A stretch of DNA of 34,855 nucleotides from an uncultured Eggerthella sp. (lineage in GTDB: Bacteria > Actinomycetota > Coriobacteriia > Coriobacteriales > Eggerthellaceae): contig CAUASB010000013.1 in NCBI GenBank assembly GCA_958431815.1, positions 1-34,855 of the forward strand, written 5' to 3'. Below are positions 23,234-30,013 of the stretch, piece after piece (within the stretch, counting starts at the first letter, position 1; each line of letters opens with the position of its first letter). A model generated the notes under the pieces. It did not search any database. It had not been told where the DNA came from and saw nothing but the letters and a program-made list of their open reading frames with translations. Position numbers and translations under genes: made by a program.

Positions 23234-23410
23234 TTACTTGTTCTGCCTTTTGGCAAGACGCCTCATAAGAAACACGAGGCTATAGCCGATCACGCCGATG
23301 ACGATAAGCGTTGCTGTGTCGTAGCCTGTCAACAGTCCGCCGGCCAAAATAACGAAAATGCCAGGGCTCAAAATATTGCAGAGCAGATTGAAATCGATCA
23401 TTGCGCTCAT
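23234..23410 (-). CDS. Small two-helix membrane protein (58 residues), unknown
   Basis: A short minus-strand gene lies between the transporter and the CoA-transferase, in the same direction. It encodes 58 residues with two hydrophobic helices (about 8-30 and 33-49, around NILSPGIFVILAGGLLTG and TATLIVIGVIGYSLVFL) and a basic tail RRLAKRQNK. This membrane-ready pattern is unlikely by chance. GAAAGG lies very close to the first ATG (23410); the fourth codon, also ATG (23401), is better spaced and may be the true start. No family is recognised. It may be an accessory subunit of the neighbouring MFS transporter, but that is inference from position. Confidence 0.65.
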   Translation of the reverse strand: MSAMIDFNLLCNILSPGIFVILAGGLLTGYDTATLIVIGVIGYSLVFLMRRLAKRQNK

Positions 23411-23421
23411 CGCCTTTCGGT

Positions 23422-23453
23422 CCTTGCCGGGCTTTGGTTTAAGCCCGGCAAGG
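23422..23453 (-). other. Perfect intercistronic hairpin before the small membrane gene
   Basis: The 13-bp perfect stem CCTTGCCGGGCTT / AAGCCCGGCAAGG with a 6-base loop ends 11 bases before the small gene's first start codon. A second perfect 10-bp hairpin (TGCTGCCTGG / CCAGGCAGCA, 23486-23509) lies just after the transporter stop. Neither has a T run, so mRNA processing or stabilisation of the transporter message is more likely than termination. Confidence 0.5.
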
Positions 23454-23523
23454 AATTGTGTGTAACACGGAAGTGGGTGGGGGATTGCTGCCTGGAAAGC
23501 CAGGCAGCATATTGTTGATTGCT

Positions 23524-24924
23524 TTAAGCTTCTGCTTTTGCTTTCGCCTCGGCATTATGCGCTTCAGCGGTAAGCTCAGCATCGCTCTTGAACCAGGTCT
23601 TGCGACGGGCTTTGTCGCCTGCGATCCAGGTGTAGCCGAGCAAGCCGAAGGTAATGGTCAGAACAGCGATGCCGCCGATGAAGAAGCCGTCCCAGCCGAA
23701 GTTCTCGGATACGAGGGCCCAACCGGTTGCGCCGAGTGCTCCGATGCCGTTGAACACCATGATCATCCAAGAGTAAATCTTGTCGAAGTCACGGCCGCCG
23801 AATACTTCACGAACGATGAACGGAAGCATTGCCGTCGAGCATGCATAGGCAAGTCCGTAGAACAGGCCGCCGCAGAACATAGGCCAGATGCCTGCTTCGC
23901 CAAACAGCTTGGGAAGCCACCACATCATGCACAGGCCGATTACGCCACCTGCATAGCCGATGATCTGCGCAACGAGAACGGAACGGGATTCGATGAAGCC
24001 GATCAGAACCTTGCCGCCGCCCTGGCCTGCGCTTGCAAATGCTTCGAGCGTGCCGGAGAGGAGCAGCAGTGCAACAAGCGCCTGACCTTCCCAGCCTTCA
24101 TGACCGAGGAACTGAACATAGGTGGCGAAGAGCTGAGACATCGTTGTGATGGTGTTCAGCAAGCCAGCGCCTAATACCAGCGTCCAGAAGAAGGGCATCT
24201 TCAGTACTTCCTTGGCAGCGAAGCCAGGTTCTTGGATCGCCTTCTTATCTGCCTCTTCGGCAAGCTCTGCTTCCATAGCGGCTGCATCGAGAGGCATACC
24301 ATAGGGGAGCGTTCCGCATTCCTGTGGGGTGCGCTTAACGAAGATAGCGATGAACGGAATGGTGCCGATTGCAATGGCTACACCGAAGACCATGTACAGG
24401 GTCCTCCAACCTTGCAGGTCGGGACCGAGAACGAACTGACCAACGATGTTCCAAACAACGCCACCAACGCCAGTCATAGCGAATACGATGCCGGTAACGG
24501 TGCCGTAATTGGTGTGGAACCAACGGCTCAGAATACCTGCAGTCATCGTGAACTCGATGCAGACGAGGCCGAGACCAATAATGAAGCCTGCTACCCAGTA
24601 GCACCAGATTGCGGGATATACGCAGAAGCCCATGTAAGGCACAACAACCATAAGTGCTGCGACTACGCATACCGTTTTAGCGTTGAATTTGTCAAAAAGC
24701 TTTGCCATTGGCGCAGCGCCGATGCACTGGCCCAGATAAACAAAAGTAATGTAGAGCGAAACCTGCGATGTTTGCACTCCAAAGTGCTGTGATACGGGTC
24801 GATAGCACAAACCCGCTGCCGTGAACACAATGCCAACGGCGGTCAGCAGCGTTAGCGCCATAGTGACTACAACGCCAACATGCCGGACCGTAAGGCCCTG
24901 TCGGGCAATTTTTTCGGTTGCCAT
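23524..24924 (-). CDS. MFS transporter, oxalate/formate antiporter (OFA)-like family
   Basis: Major facilitator carrier of 466 residues with twelve predicted membrane helices. It has the usual central cytoplasmic loop (about 200-240, rich in A/E/K) and a charged C-terminal tail rich in Ala, Glu and Lys. The motifs GQCIGAAPMAKLFDKFNAK after helix 2 and FAMTGVGGVVWNIVGQ fit the OFA-like group that exchanges small carboxylates, but the actual substrate is unknown. ATG 24924 is preceded by GGAGGAGG; the longer frame to 24981 is rejected. Flanked by two CoA-transferase-like genes, it probably imports the acid that they convert to a CoA thioester, or exchanges substrate for product. Confidence 0.87.
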   Translation of the reverse strand: MATEKIARQGLTVRHVGVVVTMALTLLTAVGIVFTAAGLCYRPVSQHFGVQTSQVSLYITFVYLGQCIGAAPMAKLFDKFNAKTVCVVAALMVVVPYMGFCVYPAIWCYWVAGFIIGLGLVCIEFTMTAGILSRWFHTNYGTVTGIVFAMTGVGGVVWNIVGQFVLGPDLQGWRTLYMVFGVAIAIGTIPFIAIFVKRTPQECGTLPYGMPLDAAAMEAELAEEADKKAIQEPGFAAKEVLKMPFFWTLVLGAGLLNTITTMSQLFATYVQFLGHEGWEGQALVALLLLSGTLEAFASAGQGGGKVLIGFIESRSVLVAQIIGYAGGVIGLCMMWWLPKLFGEAGIWPMFCGGLFYGLAYACSTAMLPFIVREVFGGRDFDKIYSWMIMVFNGIGALGATGWALVSENFGWDGFFIGGIAVLTITFGLLGYTWIAGDKARRKTWFKSDAELTAEAHNAEAKAKAEA

Positions 24925-25029
24925 TTCTTCCTCCTCCTTGTGTAGCGGAATATGTCCATGGCTGAACGGGCACGAAGCCAATACGGCTCATCCCCCGATG
25001 TGCCCGCCCAGCCATTGAGACCGACGGTC

Positions 25030-26310
25030 TTAGTCCCTTTTCGATCGAGGCCCGTAGCTGGGTTCGAATACCGAGTCGGGCAGATCGGGGCCGTGATAGC
25101 AGGCGACCGCGTTGCCATCAAGCTTTTCGATGTCCTCATCGGTGTAGCCGTATTCGCGCATTACCGATGCGGTGTCGTACCCGATTGGCCTGCTCTTGTG
25201 CAGGACGGGGTCTCCCATGCTGTCGAGTCTGATGGGTGAAGTAGGTATTACTTTTTCGCCGAAAGCGTCGTAATGCAGTTTTCTCAGAATGTCGCTGGCG
25301 TAAACTTCCTCGTCAGCCAAGATGTCGCTGGGCAGATAAAGCTTTTCGTAAGGGATTTCATTCGCCTTGAAAATTGGCTCCCATTCTTCCCATGTTTTTG
25401 TGAGGAATTGCTTTTCAAGAATGCGTACCACTTCAGAATTTTTTCCAGATCCGTTGTTAATCTCGGATGCTTTGTTGTAGCGCTCGTCTCCAACAAGGTC
25501 ATCAAGTCCGATGGTGCGCATCGTGTGGGCGTAGAAAATGTCATAGCTGCCATAGCAGATGATGAACCATACGCCGTCTTTAGTCTGATAAGTGTTGTTG
25601 GTCGGGCAGGTGACGTTGTAGCGTGATTTCGGCCAGCTGTCACCAAACTGAGTCGAGCCGAGCATCATCTGCATGGGCCAAAGCGAGCAGTGATGCAATG
25701 TGACGGTAACCTTGTCACCCTCGCCGGTTCTGTCCTTGCGAGCCAACGCGGCAAGGAGTCCGGCAGTTAAAGCAAGCGAAGCGTTCCAGTCGCCCATTGC
25801 TGCCGGCCAATTGATGGGCTGATATCCTTCTCCGGCTTGGGGAAGGCAGGCGAACCAGCCGCCACGCGCGGCATAGGCGGTAGCATCGAAGCCTTTGGTA
25901 TTCTTATCGGGTCCGAATTCTCCGTAACCGCGCATTTGCCCCCAAACAAGATGCGGATGCTTCTTATGCACACTCTCCCAATCAAGCCCGAGTTTGGTAA
26001 GGGCTTTGTCACGGAAGCTGGTAACCATGATGTCTGCATCGTCGAGCATCTTATGAAGAAGGGCGGATCCTTCATCGCTTTTCAGATTGATGCTTACGAA
26101 GGTTTTGTTCATCGAGGCATAGTCGAAGGCGGGGTCATCGATGTCCGTTTTCTGCATGCCGAAGCCCGGGCCATTGGTGCGGTATTCGTCTCCGGATGCT
26201 GGTTCGATCTTGTAAACAGTCGCTCCCATTTCGCCCAAGATCCTTGGGCATGCCGGCGCAGCGACATAGCTTGTCAGCTCAACGACCTTGATTCCTTCAA
26301 GTCCTTTCAT
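25030..26310 (-). CDS. CoA-transferase family III homologue lacking the catalytic Asp
   Basis: A 426-residue CaiB/BaiF-type protein, first gene of the minus-strand cluster. The fold is recognisable from MKGLEGIKVVELTSYVAAPA, ILGEMGATVYKIEP, DIMVTSFRDKALTKLGLDW and LVWGQMRGYGEFGP. At the position of the nucleophilic Asp (D195 in the other CoA-transferase here, MYDSLLWW), this protein reads TLHHCSLWP, so H207 replaces it by hand alignment. It may be non-catalytic, act as partner subunit of the other protein, or use another chemistry. ATG 26310 has GAGGAGGA upstream; the longer frame runs into the lysR promoter region. A 105-base gap separates it from the transporter gene. Confidence 0.83.
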   Translation of the reverse strand: MKGLEGIKVVELTSYVAAPACPRILGEMGATVYKIEPASGDEYRTNGPGFGMQKTDIDDPAFDYASMNKTFVSINLKSDEGSALLHKMLDDADIMVTSFRDKALTKLGLDWESVHKKHPHLVWGQMRGYGEFGPDKNTKGFDATAYAARGGWFACLPQAGEGYQPINWPAAMGDWNASLALTAGLLAALARKDRTGEGDKVTVTLHHCSLWPMQMMLGSTQFGDSWPKSRYNVTCPTNNTYQTKDGVWFIICYGSYDIFYAHTMRTIGLDDLVGDERYNKASEINNGSGKNSEVVRILEKQFLTKTWEEWEPIFKANEIPYEKLYLPSDILADEEVYASDILRKLHYDAFGEKVIPTSPIRLDSMGDPVLHKSRPIGYDTASVMREYGYTDEDIEKLDGNAVACYHGPDLPDSVFEPSYGPRSKRD

Positions 26311-26326
26311 GGGTTCCTCCTCGTTC

Positions 26327-26354
26327 AAAAAAGCAACGCTTAAATGCTTTGCTT
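26327..26354 (-). terminator. Weak attenuator-like hairpin in the leader of the CoA-transferase cluster
   Basis: On the minus strand AAGCAA pairs with TTGCTT across a 12-base loop and is followed by TTTT, directly before the ribosome binding site of the first cluster gene. The stem is only 6 bp, so the call is weak. The rest of the 162-base divergent region contains the promoters of both directions, which I could not place well. Confidence 0.25.
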
Positions 26355-26472
26355 GTTGTTCTGCTGTTTTGCCGTTCTTCCTCACGGAAAGCCGCCGCCG
26401 TTTTGCTCGCACTCGTGCTGATTCGTTTTTGCTATGCTTCGTTTGTTTGTGTGATTGCTTCTGGGAGAATGT

Positions 26473-27368
26473 ATGAATCTTGATCATTTGAACTATTTCA
26501 AGACCCTTGTGGAACTCAAAAGCAGATCTGCTGCCGCCGGTCATTTGGCGATTACCCCTTCGACGCTGTCTCTTGCCCTAAGTAAGCTTGAGCAGGAGGT
26601 GGGTGTTCCTCTTATTGAGAAGACAAGGGGAACGGTCGAACTCACTACCGAAGGCGAGGCTTTTTACGAATACGTGAATACCGCCTTGCGCTTCCTGAAT
26701 AACGGTTTGAAATTGATTCAGGAAAAGCGGGGGGGGGTCTTCAAAGAGAGATTGTTATCGGCGCTGTTTTCTCGGTGCAGAGCAAAGATTGGTCACGCAT
26801 CATCAATCGTTTTCGACTCCGAACTCATGGCAATGTCCTGATCCGGGTCGAGCAACTGTCTACCCCCTTGCTTGTTAAGGGGATCAAACAGGGGACGATA
26901 GATGTTGCATTTGCGGGAACCATGGGAGACGATCCTGAAGTCAGGTTCGACCCCTGCTGGTCGCAAGAGGCGGTGCTCGTTGTGAACAGGCTGCATCCTT
27001 TGGCGAATCGCGATGAGGTTTCGCTCAAGGATTTATCCGACCAGTACCTGATCTCGTATAACCTCACTGGTCCGTTGGGGGCTGAACTCACAGAGCTGGT
27101 AAAAGACTATGAGCTGACCATTGACTGTCTGTACTCTGATGAAATTACCTTGGCGTCGATGGTCGTTGGCAACCCTGACATGATGGCTATTGCATGCAGG
27201 TCGTGGCTCCTTGATTCATTTGAGCGCGATATCAAGCTTGTGAGAATCTCGGAGGCTCCGAGAAATTTCCATCAGATGTACCTCTGCTCTAATGCTCGCG
27301 TTGAGCAGTCCAAGACGGTTTCCGAGTTTATCGATACCGCCCTCGACTACTGTTCGAATCTCGCTTAA
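26473..27368 (+). pseudogene. LysR-family regulator, frameshifted at a G9 tract
   Basis: The gene encodes a LysR-type transcription regulator split over two frames. The N-terminal helix-turn-helix (residues 1-60: LNYFKTLVELKSRSAAAGHL, TLSLALSKLEQEVG, LIEKTRG) is read from ATG 26473. At nine consecutive G (26729-26737) the frame is lost. The other frame continues the expected effector domain (LQREIVIGAVFSVQSKDWSR ... DYCSNLA, to 27368). Seven or ten G would give an intact protein (298 residues with ten). It is divergent from the CoA-transferase/transporter cluster, the usual layout for a LysR regulator and its target. Slippage-based on/off switching, a fixed mutation or a sequencing error in the homopolymer all remain possible. 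Confidence 0.8.
26729..26737 (+). repeat. Homopolymer run of nine G inside the lysR-type gene
   Basis: Nine G in a row sit exactly at the point where the coding frame changes. Runs of this length are prone to slippage in replication and to miscounting in sequencing. No other run of this length is apparent in a coding region of the window. Confidence 0.95.
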
Positions 27369-27816
27369 GTGCGTATTGCTACTTTCCGATATGGAAGTTT
27401 CAAAGGGCTATGCACCTGGTGTTTGAATGCCTTAAGTGCATAGCCCATTAATAAAACGTGTTCATCATTAAGAAAAGCGATGTGTTTTTGACGTCAAACC
27501 TCAAGTTTGAACTTCTCAAAATAGGAAGTTGATTTCCTTGATAGCCTGGTCAAATTTCATGATTTGATGGGCGTACCGTTTGCCCAAACGATATGGCAAA
27601 AAGGGCAAAATCAATCTGACTTGATTGTCCTCTGACGTTGAATTGGATTCTATCCTTGCCGAAAACACGCAGCATGGGCTCGTTAACCCAATTGAATCGT
27701 GCTTGTCGTATAATCCGTCACTATTGCGTACTAAAGTGCGTACTGCTGTATTTTGCAATGCAGTGGGTAAATAGGCGGCTGGGTGCGTCCAGCATGGGAA
27801 ACGGAAAGCGAACGGT
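27369..27816. other. 448-base gap with several inverted repeats and the putP control region
   Basis: No gene is credible here. Inverted repeats include GGGCTATGCAC / GTGCATAGCCC (27405-27415 with 27436-27446, perfect), which may end lysR transcription, and shorter pairs such as TCAAAT/ATTTGA, TTTGCCC/GGGCAAA and AATCAA/TTGATT between 27550 and 27630. A perfect TATAAT (27709-27714) is the likely putP -10, without a good -35. Just behind it TGCGTACT occurs twice (27725-27732, 27737-27744), a possible operator. Confidence 0.5.
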
Positions 27817-29379
27817 ATGGTATCTCACGATTTCTGGGTATTGCTCGCAATGCTCCTCTATTTCATCGTGGTCGTGGTTATCGGCTTCGTGTATGCGAAG
27901 AAGTCGAACCAATCAACGGAAAACTACTTTCTAGGCGGAAGAAGACTTGGCCCATGGCTTACGGCGCTTTCGGCCGAGGCTTCAGACATGTCTGGCTGGC
28001 TTCTTATGGGCCTTCCGGGCGTTGCGTACTTTACCGGTGCGTCCGATGCGATGTGGACGGCAATCGGTTTGGCTATCGGTACTTACCTGAATTGGCTCTT
28101 CGTGTCCAAGCGCTTGCGCAAGTACTCGCAGGTTGCCAACAACTCCATTACCTTGCCTGATTACTTTTCGAATCGTTTCCACGATTCCAAGAACATCCTC
28201 ATGACGATATCGGCATTGGTGATCCTTCTGTTCTTCTCTATATATGTGGGTAGTTGCTTTGTTACGTGCGGCAAGCTTTTCGCCACGCTGTTTGGGCTCG
28301 ACTACGCAACCATGATGATTCTTGGCGCAATGATCGTGTTCCTGTACACCTTCGTTGGCGGTTATCTTTCGGTTTGCACCACCGACCTCATTCAGGGGAG
28401 CATCATGATTTGCGCCCTGGTGGTTGTTCTGGTGGGCTCAATCGCATCAGCTGGCGGCATCGACAACACCGTCGCATTCCTCCAGTCCATTCCCGGTTTC
28501 CTTTCGGGAACTGAAATCGCAACCCCGATTCTTGACGAGAATGGAAAGCAGGTAGTTGAAGGCGGCATGCCTTTGTTCGGCGAAGCGGGTACTTACGGCA
28601 TCGTTACCATCATCTCCGGCTTGGCATGGGGCCTCGGTTACTTCGGTATGCCCCAGGTCTTGATCCGCTTCATGAGCGCAACGCATTCGAGTGAGCTTCG
28701 CAAGTCTCGTCGTATTGCTACGGTATGGGTTGTTATCTCGTTGTTCAGCGCGGTGTCCATCGGCCTTATCGGACGAGCAGTCATTCCTGCGCAGTTCTTG
28801 ACCCAGGCAAGTGCTGAGAGCATTTTTATCGTGCTTTCAAACATGATCTTGCCATCGTTTATGTGCGGCTTGGTAGTGTCGGGCATCTTTGCAGCATCTA
28901 TGTCCTCGTCGTCCTCGTATCTGCTCATTTCGGGTTCCGCCGTTGCCGAGAACATTTATCGAGGCCTTATAAAGAAAGATGCGACCGACGCACAGGTAAT
29001 GATCGTTGCTCGCCTTACCCTTGTCGCCGTTCTGCTGTTCGGCATCGTTATTGCGCTTGACGAGAATTCATCCATCTTCCAAGTGGTTTCGTACGCGTGG
29101 GCGGGCTTTGGCGCTTCGTTCGGTCCACTTATCATCATGAGCCTCTATTGGCGTCGTACGAACATGCAGGGAGCCCTCGCCGGTATGGTCACAGGTGCCG
29201 TAGTGGTTCTGGTGTGGCATACCTTCATCAAGCCTCTGGGCGGCTTCTTCGCAGTGTACGAACTTCTTCCTGCGTTCGTGTTGAGCCTTGTTGCAATCGT
29301 TGTGGTGTCGCTGCTTACGAATCCTCCCGCAAAAGAGGTCGTGGAAGAGTTCGATTCCTATCTTGAATCCGACTGCTAG
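27817..29379 (+). CDS. putP: Sodium/solute symporter, PutP (proline) type
   Basis: Member of the sodium:solute symporter family, most like sodium/proline symporter PutP, taking up proline with Na+ across the cytoplasmic membrane. The 520 residues give about thirteen helices. The diagnostic blocks are ENYFLGGRRLGPWLTALSAE, ASDMSGWLLMGLPGVAYFTG (near-identical in character to known PutP), LPDYFSNRF, GYFGMPQVLIRFM and MSSSSSYLLISGSAVAENIY, which includes the Na+/proline-contacting Ser-rich segment. ATG 27817 has only a weak purine-rich ribosome binding site. It is a single gene with its own terminator; a link to the neighbouring CoA-transferase locus is not evident. Confidence 0.9.
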   Translation: MVSHDFWVLLAMLLYFIVVVVIGFVYAKKSNQSTENYFLGGRRLGPWLTALSAEASDMSGWLLMGLPGVAYFTGASDAMWTAIGLAIGTYLNWLFVSKRLRKYSQVANNSITLPDYFSNRFHDSKNILMTISALVILLFFSIYVGSCFVTCGKLFATLFGLDYATMMILGAMIVFLYTFVGGYLSVCTTDLIQGSIMICALVVVLVGSIASAGGIDNTVAFLQSIPGFLSGTEIATPILDENGKQVVEGGMPLFGEAGTYGIVTIISGLAWGLGYFGMPQVLIRFMSATHSSELRKSRRIATVWVVISLFSAVSIGLIGRAVIPAQFLTQASAESIFIVLSNMILPSFMCGLVVSGIFAASMSSSSSYLLISGSAVAENIYRGLIKKDATDAQVMIVARLTLVAVLLFGIVIALDENSSIFQVVSYAWAGFGASFGPLIIMSLYWRRTNMQGALAGMVTGAVVVLVWHTFIKPLGGFFAVYELLPAFVLSLVAIVVVSLLTNPPAKEVVEEFDSYLESDC

Positions 29380-29418
29380 ATAGCAAAATCCAAAAAATAT
29401 TTTTTGAAAAAAGTTTTC

Positions 29419-29457
29419 GAAAAACCGCCGATCGATGTTCCGATTGGCGGTTTTTCG
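29419..29457 (+). terminator. Intrinsic terminator after putP
   Basis: A 17-bp stem with one G-T pair (arms CGAAAAACCGCCGATCG and CGATTGGCGGTTTTTCG) has a 5-base loop, 39 bases after the putP stop. Its A-rich left and T-rich right arms allow use in both directions. Confidence 0.88.
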
Positions 29458-29565
29458 ATTGTGCAAAGATTTGAGAAATATAAGGTTGACCTGGTATTTT
29501 GATAGATATGAAAAGCGTGGTTGAACGAAAGTTGAAAATGGACATGCCCGGGGGCGTGTAAAGTG

Positions 29566-29595
29566 TTGACACGGGGTAGATACCTAGCGTATTAT
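29566..29595 (+). promoter_or_regulatory. Strong promoter of the tRNA-tuf operon
   Basis: Consensus TTGACA (29566-29571) and TATTAT (29590-29595) with an 18-base spacer lie about 75 bases before tRNA-Tyr. A GAACG/CGTTC hairpin with flanking GCTCG/CGAGC (29602-29635) follows at the predicted RNA start. Confidence 0.85.
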
Positions 29596-29672
29596 GACCT
29601 AGCTCGCTTGAACGGAAACAACGTTCGAACCGAGCAGCAGCTTGAAAATTGCACATGATTACAAGCGAATTC

Positions 29673-29757
29673 GGGAGTGTTCCAGAGCGGTCAAATGGGA
29701 CGGACTGTAAATCCGTTGGCTCAGCCTTCCAAGGTTCGAATCCTTGCACTCCCACCA
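29673..29757 (+). tRNA. tRNA-Tyr (GTA)
   Basis: An 85-base class II tRNA. The acceptor GGGAGTG pairs with CACTCCC, and the anticodon loop CTGTAAA gives GTA. It has the long variable arm expected for tyrosine, TTCGAAT in the T arm and an encoded CCA end. Confidence 0.96.
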
Positions 29758-29761
29758 TCTC

Positions 29762-29837
29762 GCCCATATAGCTCAGCAGGTAGAGCACTTCGTTGGTAAC
29801 GAAGAGGTCAGCAGTTCGAGTCTGCTTGTGGGCACCA
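29762..29837 (+). tRNA. tRNA-Thr (GGT)
   Basis: A 76-base cloverleaf. The acceptor GCCCATA pairs with TGTGGGC (one G-T pair), and the anticodon loop TTGGTAA gives GGT, threonine. The T loop is TTCGAGT and the CCA end is encoded. It is four bases after tRNA-Tyr, on the same transcript. Confidence 0.96.
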
Positions 29838-29841
29838 TTTT

Positions 29842-29918
29842 GGCGGTGTAGCTCAGTTGGTTAGAGCACACGGTTCATACCCGTGGCGTCACTGGTTCGA
29901 ATCCAGTCACCGCTACCA
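29842..29918 (+). tRNA. tRNA-Met (CAT), probably elongator
   Basis: A 77-base cloverleaf. The acceptor GGCGGTG pairs with CACCGCT (first pair G-T), and the anticodon loop TTCATAC gives CAT. The first pair is formed and is not the C-A mismatch of initiators, so elongator Met is preferred; a lysidine-modified Ile tRNA cannot be excluded by sequence alone. CCA is encoded. Confidence 0.92.
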
Positions 29919-29960
29919 AATATTTCCGCTTACGCACGGTAAGCTTTTACTTTATCGTTT

Positions 29961-29988
29961 ACAAATTCGCCCTCAAGGGCGAATTTGT
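29961..29988 (+). other. Perfect 12-bp hairpin between tRNA-Met and tuf
   Basis: ACAAATTCGCCC (29961-29972) pairs with GGGCGAATTTGT (29977-29988) around a TCAA loop. A smaller GCTTAC/GTAAGC pairing precedes it at 29928-29944. No T run follows, so RNA processing that separates the tRNAs from the tuf mRNA, or stabilisation of the 5' end, is more likely than termination. Confidence 0.5.
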
Positions 29989-30013
29989 GCATTCCCACCA
30001 ATAAGGAGGAATA

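Noticed and set aside
23458..24174. 238-residue plus-strand frame opposite the MFS transporter
   Set aside because: It is antisense to a twelve-helix carrier with a strong ribosome binding site; its Cys/His/Ala-rich product looks like a shadow.
21953..26310. Calling the cluster an oxalate (formyl-CoA transferase/oxalyl-CoA decarboxylase) pathway
   Set aside because: No oxalyl-CoA decarboxylase is present and one CoA-transferase-like protein lacks the catalytic Asp, so the substrate cannot be assigned.
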